Of a stretch of DNA of 64,000 nt, positions 55,592 through 64,000 are shown piece after piece. The DNA comes from Leptoclinus maculatus (taxonomy: Eukaryota; Chordata; Actinopteri; Perciformes; Stichaeidae). Below the pieces are notes generated by a model that was not told the DNA's origin, searched no databases, and saw only the letters and a list, made by a program, of their open reading frames with translations. The first letter of the stretch is position 1; the number at the start of each line of letters is the position of its first letter. Position numbers and translations under genes: made by a program. Location of the stretch: the NCBI GenBank assembly GCA_032191485.1, contig JAVDOI010000007.1, positions 9,112,642-9,176,641 of the forward strand, read 5' to 3'.

Positions 55592-55637
55592 CTAAAAAAG
55601 AAAAACAAAAGAAATGACATTTACAGATGACAAACAT

Positions 55638-58200
55638 AAGTAATTTAAAGTATTAGAGAGTTAAATATGTTACATGTTTTTGCGGTACAAAATAAAAGTA
55701 CAGTCTTGTAGATCTCAACCTGGTGGTCAGGACCCATAAAGGGGTCACAAGATAAATCTGAGAGTATTCTTTCAATATTACAGTAAAGTACATTTCTTTT
55801 AGTTTGAGACTTGTGTCTCAAACTAAGCTTCACCCATAATGCCTCGATATAAAATACTCTAAGTTGATAAGAAAGTCTTGCTAAGCCCTGTCAAGATAGA
55901 TCTTGCCACTCAGACCAGGCACTGTGGGAGCATCAGCCCCTGTAATGTGGCTGATATTGTCTGTTCTCTCTGTGCACTGAGAGAAAGGTCTACATTAGCT
56001 GCTGGTTCGTCTGTTCCTGTGTGTGTTCAACAATGGAAAACTTTGGAGGATTGGTTGGGTCGGACAGGGCAGAATGCTAAATCACTTCGATAATTTGCTG
56101 AATATCAGTTGTTATTATTACTATTATGTGAAAATGTATATGAAAATTGTTTTTGAATACTTTTTGGGGACTTTGTTTGTTTACATTCCTGAAATCCAGC
56201 TATTTTACCTTCACATACATTGATGAGCATGCCCTGTTCAGATTCAGATAGAAAGGTATCATCTATCTTAAACAAAATGACTAGTATCACCAGAATATTG
56301 TAATGCTTGCATGCATGTACAGAATCTGTGAATGAGCTCTGATTAGTCTGAGAAGCTTCCATGATCACAACAAAATTAGCGAAAACCTTGCACCTGTAAG
56401 GTGTCAGACATGAATAGTTATTAAAGGCTCAGATTTGACACCTGGCTGTTTCCCCTGTTGCCTGTAATATACACATTTTACAAAACACTAATGATAGATA
56501 TTTAGCCCTAAACTGTGGTGGAAAAGCCAAGGTCAGTGTCAGGAAGTACGTGAGTTGGCAAAAGAATATCTATATAGGAGTCATAAACTGTCACCTTCAG
56601 GTTGCAACATACTTTTAAAAATAAGATTTTAACATCTCTAAACAATCTACAGTGTAACATAATGTATTATCGTTGAGTTTAGCAATAAATAAAGCTTAAA
56701 AACAATGAACTAGAGCAGAGAATCATATGACAAAAAGTATCCGGAGACTAATAGAATTTACTATACCTTTGCCAAGACAAATAAAAAACGATCATACACA
56801 CATTTCCTTTTTCCACTTTTGTTTCTACGCACAGACTTCATGCTCAAAAAAGTAACCGACAGAAATATCAAACCCACCTGTTGGGCTATGGTGGAGCAGA
56901 AATTGCATGCTGGACTTCGTTTTCTTAGACAGCTTTTTAAATGTAGTTCCTCTTAGTTTGCCACACTGATAATGCCCATGTAACAGGCCTGACACCCAAA
57001 GGGACAAAGCTTCTGTCCACACAGACATGTCAGGAGGAGGGGCTCCAAGTCCCCTCCAATCTATGGCTCCTGTTCACCCTGCAGAGCAAAACAAAGTGAA
57101 AATACAGCGGTACCGTATGCTTATTGGCCAGTGGAAGTGGAAGGTCTAATTCGTGCTTTGTTATGTCTATGACAGATAGAGTAGCTGGACACAATGTTTG
57201 GCTGGTTAAAAAAAAAGCAAAATGAACTTAAAAAAGGTTTTCGAGGCACTGTAAATTACTAGTTTTGATGGCTCTGTCATTTTTTTTGTCTGTCATTGTA
57301 TCCATGTGTATATACAGCTTTGTATTCAAAATGAGATGTTAATTGACTTCTGTCAATATCATAAAATCTCCTAAATCTCCAAAAATCGTTTTTCTGCACA
57401 GCATTTCAAATACATGTTCCTTGTAAGTTCAAAAACTTTTCCCCGAAAATAATTCATGAATGAATTTAAATCATGAATTTTGGTAAATTAAATGTATAAG
57501 AATGTACAAACAATCCACCATTCCATTTCAAATAATAGAGGAAGAAAATAAGCTACATCAGAAGGTTATAATAATAATATTAATGATAACAATAATAACA
57601 ATAACAGTTATAACAATGGAAAAAATAAGACTTCTGACAGACTTCTTCAGACAAAATCTCTGAGTAAATGTCAGCGGCTGACATGCATATATTATCTGTT
57701 ACAAAATGAAGACTCAAAATAACTTTCAATTTAAATTTAAAACAACTTAAAAGATGGTGTTGAATTAGGAAATTAAGCTTTATGAGTATGACATTTCCCA
57801 AATAAGATGTTTTTAAAAGTCGACAATAGTACATAAACTGTTAACATCACATTCAAAACAGTTGATGATATATAAGTGCATTTTTTTTTAACCTTCAATA
57901 CTTAGTGCATGTGTTGTTTTGCCCAATATACATTATAATTCCCAGTCTTTCCAAAGTGTAATGCAATATGGGCAATCAAACAGATGAAGTATACCTTCTT
58001 GTTCAGTCTTGCAGAAAGTGTATTAGTTATCAACATCTGAAAAAAATGAAATATATATGTTTGTAAATGATATAATTTGTGTAATATTTGCAGGTGTGTT
58101 TCTCTAATGTGTGTCTCATGCAGACTCTAAAAGGAACAAGCTTTTTTCTTTGTCTTTTTAAAAACGAGCCTTTTCTCCATCATCAGCTGCATCCACTGTC
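55638..58200. other. c1qtnf4-ube2n intergenic region
   Basis: Probably contains the c1qtnf4 promoter and first exon. I cannot identify that exon; a minus-strand Met-led frame at 56825-57028 is not clearly coding. At about 55715-55760, CTCAACCTGGTGGTCAGGAC resembles a common fish repeat. Nothing else is recognised. Confidence 0.4.
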
Positions 58201-58201
58201 A

Positions 58202-58221
58202 TGACGTAGACAACCCGGAAG
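58202..58221 (+). promoter_or_regulatory. CRE-like and ETS-like sites of the ube2n promoter
   Basis: TGACGTAG at 58203-58210 and CCGGAAG at 58215-58221 lie 70-90 bp upstream of the ube2n start codon, as is usual in TATA-less housekeeping promoters. The role is inference from position. Confidence 0.4.
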
Positions 58222-58290
58222 ACGTGAGTTTGCTGTCAATGCTAGCGACAGAGAGGAGGCTGAGAGCTAAAACACCGCATTTAAAACAAG

Positions 58291-61200
58291 ATGGCAGGAC
58301 TGCCCCGCAGGATCTCTAAGGTAACATGTCACACTTTAAACAGCAGCATATGTCACTTTACTGTCACGGGCAAAACTCTACATCCACCCTCTAAACTCCC
58401 AATGCTCCGAGTTAACGGTACCCGCTTCACGTCCAGCTCGCTAAAGTAACTTCCGTTATCTGAGCCTAGAGACACGGCGGGTTAGAAATACACCAACGCT
58501 TTGAGAAAATGGCGGATAAATGTACTGTGTACCGGGATTATCTTTTCTAAATATAATTTCCAAGCACAATAGTGTTCTCAACCCGCTACTGGTCAGATTG
58601 TGAGGATGCTGACTAAATGGTTAGATAACAATGCTAGCTAACTATGCTAAACCCAGCTAGTCTATTAGCTTTGTTTGTGTTTTGAGTGATGGAAACGCAT
58701 GAATAAGCTAAAGCTAGCCTGGGAGCCTAATACTCCTAATGTTATGCTTTTCATTTAGGCATACGTGTATCTAGCTAAGGTGGGGTGTTTGCCCCTTGCA
58801 GTCTTTTCTTTTGACACAGTTTCATTGAAGTTTCCTAAGTTTGTCCTTAACGTTGGTCATAAATGTGGTGACCTAACTAGTGTTAAGTGCTATGGATGAA
58901 ACGTTTGCTACTGTGATTAGCAGACATTTGAACCTGACGTTATGGGTCAACATCAGTAACTAAAGAGGCTTTGCTCAGCATACTAAAGATGCTGCTGATT
59001 GGTTACATCCCCTGCCTTGAACAATATGATACTGTCACTGTTGCCTGGGAGCTGTCTCTTCCTTTGAAGAAGAGTTGTCTTGTATTTCCTGCACTTCCCA
59101 ATTCATGTTTTCACTATTTAATATGAATTAAATTGCTCATCATTTGGCCCCTAAAATGTAAAAGAAATATCCCTCCACTCACCCCTCTTTTTACAAGAGT
59201 GATGGAGAACTATGGTGGCCTTCAGGTGATGTAAAAACGCGAAAGGCCCTCTCTAGAGCCAGTGTTTGGTTTGTCCGTTGTGGGCTTCTGTAGAAACATG
59301 GCGGACACCGTGAAGAGGTCCCTCTATGTAAATATGAATGGCTCATTCTAATGTAACGGAAACACAACCATTTATAGCTTCAGGTGATTGGTATGAATAC
59401 TGTATTCCATGTCTGCCAGTGAATTCTGTTAGATCCTAATCACTGGACCTTTTAAAGGCCTAATGTTGTAAAAAGTGAGATTTTCATGTCTTTCTTTTTT
59501 ATTATTATAAAGCAGGGGCCACGTGTTGTATAAATACTGTGAAAGTATCAAAACGCTCTATCCATGGAGAATTACACAGCCCATTTTCAGAAACTGCCTT
59601 TTAAACGAGCGTCAGGATTACAGTACGGTTGTGATATCACAGTATCAAGATCAAAGCATTTAAAGATGTTCTAGTAAAAAACCCAAATACAAGTATGAAC
59701 CCTGAAATGAGCATACTATGTCTCCTTTAAGTTCCCAGAGACCAGGGTGATGTGTTTCCACTGTCTCACCAGCAGCCACAATTCCACATTTATGTAATTT
59801 ATAATCTTCCGTGAAGTCTTTTTGTGAACCCACTACTTGATTCTTTGTTATTTTTTAATACCGTTTTAATAGACGAGCTTCATACTCTTTCTTTTGGGAA
59901 CCGTACAGTACCCTCGCTGTAATTTTGCCAATAACAGTCATGCATTCTGTGTATTATGTCGTATTAACCATATTCTTTGGAATTACAGCTTATGATTTGT
60001 AAAGGTTTCAATAATAAAAGCATCAGGAGCACGAATGGTGTTCAGGAGAAGGTTGCACAGGTGCTTGAGTAAGCAGACCACAGACTAGCGTTGGTGGGAA
60101 CAGTACTTAGCGCACGGAGCCCTTGAGCCCTCAGAGCGTGTGACTGGCACTGGGAGCCCCTCTCCCGTCTGTGTTTTCACTGCATGGTTTTGTCTATGGG
60201 TTATCTGAAACATTTCAGGAATCTCCCTCTCAGTTTCAGTCAGGAAAAGAACGACAAAAACAAGTGCTGGCTCTTGGCAAGCTGTGTTTGATGCTATTTT
60301 TTCATCCATAGTTGCCATTTATGTATTGTTCCTTTTCGTTGTCCGGCATATTGCATCTATAACTCAAGCCTGTGTTTCAGATAGACACAAGAGGATACTA
60401 CTCTGATTTTAGATTGGGAAAATAATCAATAGCAGCATAATTGTAGTATCTGTACTACAGTTTGGAGTATGTACTGACGTAATGCTGTGCATCTTCGCAG
60501 CAAGCTTGAATATAGTTTTCTTGTTAAAGGCATATATCTGGCATGCTGCCTCATGCATACCACAAGATATATCCGATACCTGCCCCTCTTTCATAGTATG
60601 CAATATGTTTCTGTAGGTCCCTTGGCTGCCACTATGAATTACGAGAGGCCTTGCTGCAGTGGCTGATGGGAATGAAAGTAATGGTCTCCTGTGGTGCAGA
60701 GTCAGCGTCACCTCTAAAAGACAGTTGCGAAGTGAGAGAGTCTTCAGAATGACAGCATTAAGCCACTACTGCGCTCCAAGCCACCCTCCCTTCTGTGTTA
60801 AGAGGATGAAAGCCAAGCAGCCCATCTCCTGCCACTTCAACCCAGATTCAAAGTGAATACATTTCTCTGTTTTTTTTCCGTGGCAGGAAACTCAACGTTT
60901 GATTGCAGAGCCCGTCCCAGGCATCCAGGCAGAGCCAGATGAAAGCAACGCCCGCTACTTTCACGTGGTCATTGCCGGACCTCAGGACTCGCCTTTCGAG
61001 GGGGGCACATTTAAACTCGAGCTCTTTTTACCAGAGGAATATCCCATGGCAGCTCCTAAAGTACGCTTCATGACCAAAATATATCATCCCAATGTAGACA
61101 AGCTGGGGAGAATATGTCTAGACATTTTGAAAGGTACGTCAATACTCTTGTTACTGTATGAAAGCCTGTATGCATTGTGTCCTCTGATGTTTGTCCTGTG

Positions 61201-61772
61201 AATGAAGTGAGGGCTTTGCCGATTTCATCTTGCTCAAAAGATCAAGGGCCTTGTTCGTTACACTCGTGACCCCCTAACTGGAGCTTTGTGCCGCTACTAC
61301 CTCATATCAGCACCGTCTCTTCTTTGCCCCTGCAGCCTAAAACTCTCTATTGTCCCTCTCGATTTTATTCTTAATAATCCCTCTGTTTTCATTTTGATCA
61401 GATAAATGGTCGCCAGCTCTCCAGATTCGCACAGTGCTGCTATCAATCCAGGCGTTACTTAGTGCACCCAACCCTGATGATCCCCTTGCAAATGACGTTG
61501 CAGAGAAGTGGAAGTCCAGTGAAGTCGAAGCTATAGAAACAGGTGAGCGCTATGATCTGGTTTGTTAAACTTTCCATCCAGCTCTTGCCTAGTGCTCCCT
61601 TTCCCCTCTGTCATTTAGATTATACACGCATGTCTTTATGCAGTCTTTGTAAACGAGCCATATAGGTATCATTTACGTGACTCGTGTTCATTATGTGTTT
61701 TTTGTTATTTTTTTCTACTTTCCAGCCAAGTCATGGACCAGGCTTTATGCTGGAAGCAAAAATGAAGTGTAG
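58291..61772 (+). CDS. ube2n: Ubiquitin-conjugating enzyme E2 N (Ubc13)
   Basis: E2 enzyme that, with a Uev partner, builds Lys63-linked ubiquitin chains in DNA-damage tolerance and NF-kB signalling; cytosol and nucleus. Four exons: 58291-58320, 60887-61133, 61402-61542, 61726-61772, phases matching, giving 154 aa (human 152). The UBC fold spans almost the whole protein. It has the HPN motif (His77-Pro78-Asn79), active-site Cys87 in GRICLDILK, and Met64 in the loop that contacts RING/TRAF partners. The N-terminus MAGLPRRISKETQRL differs from human at Ser9, and the C-terminus ends GSKNEV, slightly longer than mammalian. This is one of the teleost paralogues (ube2na or ube2nb); I cannot say which. 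The long 3' UTR likely ends after AATAAA at 62931-62936. Confidence 0.97.
58321..60886 (+). other. ube2n intron 1
   Basis: A 2.6-kb intron. Besides the dispersed repeat it holds no recognisable gene. The short minus-strand and plus-strand frames near 60085-60856 lack features of coding sequence. Confidence 0.45.
59140..59470 (+). repeat. Dispersed teleost repeat in ube2n intron 1
   Basis: I recognise GAGAACTATGGTGGCCTTCA, GCGAAAGGCCCTCTCTAGAG, AACATGGCGGAC and TGGCTCATTCTAATGTAACG as parts of a repeat frequent in perciform fishes. It spans most of this stretch and ends CACTGGACCTTTTAAAGG. It is non-coding, possibly a MITE. A tail of the same type is at 47440-47545. Confidence 0.6.
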
Positions 61773-62960
61773 AGCAGCCCAGCAAGTGGAGATGCACGTG
61801 TGAACATAACTCCTTATGTTCTGCCAAGACCTCTACCGACTTCATTTGCATTTAAAGGACACAGTCTTAAATATACATGCATATATATTATAAAATAAAC
61901 ATGAATATATTGTAAAGGAAGAAAAACAACTGCTGATAATTGGTGATTTAAATGCTCACTGGGGATGAAATGACTCGTCTTTGTCCGAACTCACTACTGT
62001 TCAAATGCATGGTCAGAGGTTTTTAGATCTACTCAGCAGGCTTTCTTTGCCCATTGATTTTTGGAAAGCCTTTGCCAACTGAAGCATGAGAAAAGGGGGG
62101 GGGCGGGGGGAGTCCTACATTTCACATGTTTGGGGGGTGGGTGGGTTTGGAGGTACTGGGGCAGTGGAATAGATGGGCAGGAGGGATTGGCTGGATGTGT
62201 ATATATACTTTTTACATTTCTTTTAATTTAGTTTTCTTGTCTCGCTGTTTTGTGTACTAAAAGCATCTAACTACTACTAGCCTGCTATATGTAGACACTC
62301 ACCTGGGGGCTGTGTAGATAGCCCAACAGGATGCATAAAACTATGGTAGCCCTGCTTCTTCTTTAAGTCACGTCTGGCTGTTAAATACAAAATAATATGA
62401 CTAAAAAACAAACTAAGCCTGGCACTGTCACATTAACGTTTTCAGCTAAGTGTAAACTGTAGGCTTGTGGAGGGTAGGGTGGACATTGCGGACGTTTCCT
62501 TCGTTTTAGCATGTGTTTTATTACCATATCCAGTCTTTTATATGTGAATCTTTCTTGCTATGCCATACTAACTTTTCTGCTCCCCCCCCTGTGTGTCATC
62601 ATAGTACTGCTGCACAACTGTGGTTTACTTCTTCCAATGGCATTTATTTCACAATGCAGTGTTTACATTTGAGCTGTCAGTTGTTTGAAGGCAAGAGTGT
62701 GGTGGATCAGGGGGGGGGGGTTGGTGTTAAAGGAACGGATGAGAGGAGATGCTTACTTGTTACAGGATCAAATTCCAAAAGGTCAATGAAGGCTTTGACT
62801 CTCAACTGCCGTGATTGTTTTTTTTGCTGAAAAGTCTGTATTCATTTGTTTCTGTTAACCTGGGGAGGAAATGCTGTCCTGCTCTCACAATGCTATGAAA
62901 CAGCCCACCTGCATACTTTTATGTTCTGTAAATAAAATCTGTTGATTAATAAATAGTTGT
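61773..62960 (+). other. ube2n 3' UTR
   Basis: A sequence of about 1.2 kb after the stop codon. It contains early AATAAA-type signals near 61893-61898 and strong ones at 62931-62936 and 62948-62953, suggesting alternative polyadenylation. G-rich runs occur at 62096-62150 and 62711-62720. Confidence 0.55.
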
Positions 62961-64000
62961 CTTGGTATAATTCTTTATGGGACACACATGTCATGTTTTT
63001 TTTCAGGATTGTGTTGGTGTATACAGACGGGAAAAGTCTGGGTGAAGATTACACCTTAATCACCTATTTAGTACATGGATTTCATAACCACATAATTCCC
63101 ATCATTGCTCAACATTGACACCTGTGTGGGTGTGCAGGTCTTTCTAAGTCAGTTGTATGTTTTGTATACATTTAAGAAACAAGTAACTAAAGTATAGTTG
63201 TTTTAAAAAAGTACAATATTTCCCATCTATTGTGAGAAAGAAATTGTGAAAGTAGCAAACAATTTGAATACTCAAGTAAAGTGATTAAAATGTTCCTTTC
63301 AACCACTAAGAAAGGCTGTAACTACACCAACACTTCTTTACTTTTATTTAAGACTGTACATGTATGGTTGGTATTATAGAATATGTAAGTTTGTACTAAA
63401 CATTAATTACCACTGGTAATTATGACTATTCAGCTACTGACATTTTTTTATTTTATTTAATCTGTTTCCTTCCTCTTTCCCAGTGAACTATTACGTCATC
63501 GGTGTGTGAGGTTTGCAATGTGCCCAGTCTGACGTCCTGCTGGGTACTAGAGGTGTCCATTGTGGGCCCTGGTCTATTCCATGGACAACAAAACACATCT
63601 TTATACAAATGATATATGGTGGTGTAGTACTTAATGCAAATTGAACCAAAGTCATACTGTTCTCTAAACTTAATAAATAATACCTGAGATGTAGCCTTCA
63701 TGCTCACATGCCCCTGACATTTTAGTAATTATCTCTGCAGAACATGGTATGATACCTTTTTATCCTCATTTGAGCCATAGTGCTGCTCTAGGTCAGGATC
63801 ATTTTTTTATTCCATAACAATCAAGACTTTTGTCCATTTAAAAAAGAACAACACGTTATTGTTCTGGTTTCTGCCAGATATCAGTGTCCCTATGCGACAC
63901 CTTGCTAATCAGACATTGTCACTTTATAACGCCTCTAAACATTTTCACCCTTGAACACATCCTGTGGTTTAGAGACAGTCTACCTCCACTAGAGGGAAGC
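62961..64000. other. Non-coding right end
   Basis: AT-rich sequence with no supported gene, RNA or mobile element. One 84-codon minus-strand frame at 63453-63707 has no recognisable feature. Confidence 0.4.

Noticed and set aside
55592..55637. Using the Met at 55637 as the c1qtnf4 start
   Set aside because: A pyrimidine-rich acceptor directly precedes 55591 on the minus strand, so these codons are probably intronic; kept only as a possibility.

Overview
The window reads as nuclear DNA of a teleost fish, most likely a percomorph. The evidence is compact vertebrate genes with GT-AG introns, long (AC)n/(GT)n and (TCTA)n microsatellites, fish-type zinc-finger and coiled-coil genes, and several dispersed repeats that I recognise as common in teleosts. 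It is not prokaryotic, so there are no operons, ribosome binding sites or CRISPR arrays.

Layout. 1-4.4 kb is non-coding, with a probable decayed hAT fragment. 4.57-5.83 kb is an intronless coiled-coil gene with a C-terminal hydrophobic anchor. 6.4-9.1 kb is a degraded copy of the 5' flank of slc17a8, ending inside a truncated copy of its first coding exon. 9.23-10.98 kb is a two-exon C2H2 zinc-finger gene, followed by a decaying zinc-finger array up to about 11.9 kb. 12.9-13.5 kb is a solo-LTR-like insertion inside a minisatellite. 13.7-21.7 kb is a minus-strand, gammaretrovirus-like endogenous retrovirus (3' LTR, env leader remnant, integrase, RNase H, RT, protease, gag). It is broken by frameshifts, a stop and a 574-bp insertion. 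21.7-23.3 kb is an L2-type LINE fragment. 23.3-28.0 kb is the slc17a8 upstream region, which carries a Ty3/gypsy fragment and a 1.5-kb hAT-like element with a perfect 8-bp target duplication.

The right half holds ordinary conserved genes. They are slc17a8 (VGLUT3, 12 coding exons, 27963-36852, 586 aa), nr1h4 (farnesoid X receptor, 9 coding exons, 41940-52832, 485 aa), c1qtnf4 (two C1q domains, minus strand, about 54519-55591) and ube2n (Ubc13, 4 exons, 58291-61772, 154 aa). The slc17a8-nr1h4 adjacency matches the order I know from human 12q23. The four genes have unrelated jobs: synaptic vesicle glutamate loading, bile-acid sensing, a secreted C1q/TNF-like factor, and K63-linked ubiquitin conjugation. 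They share only location.

I found no clearly new molecular system. The best leads are the duplicated slc17a8 5' region sitting 94-138 bp upstream of the zinc-finger start codon, the eroding zinc-finger array, the retrovirus with an in-frame UGA between gag and pol, and several transposon insertions whose target-site duplications can be read directly. Exon limits were set by eye from splice signals, reading phase and family resemblance. No search was run.
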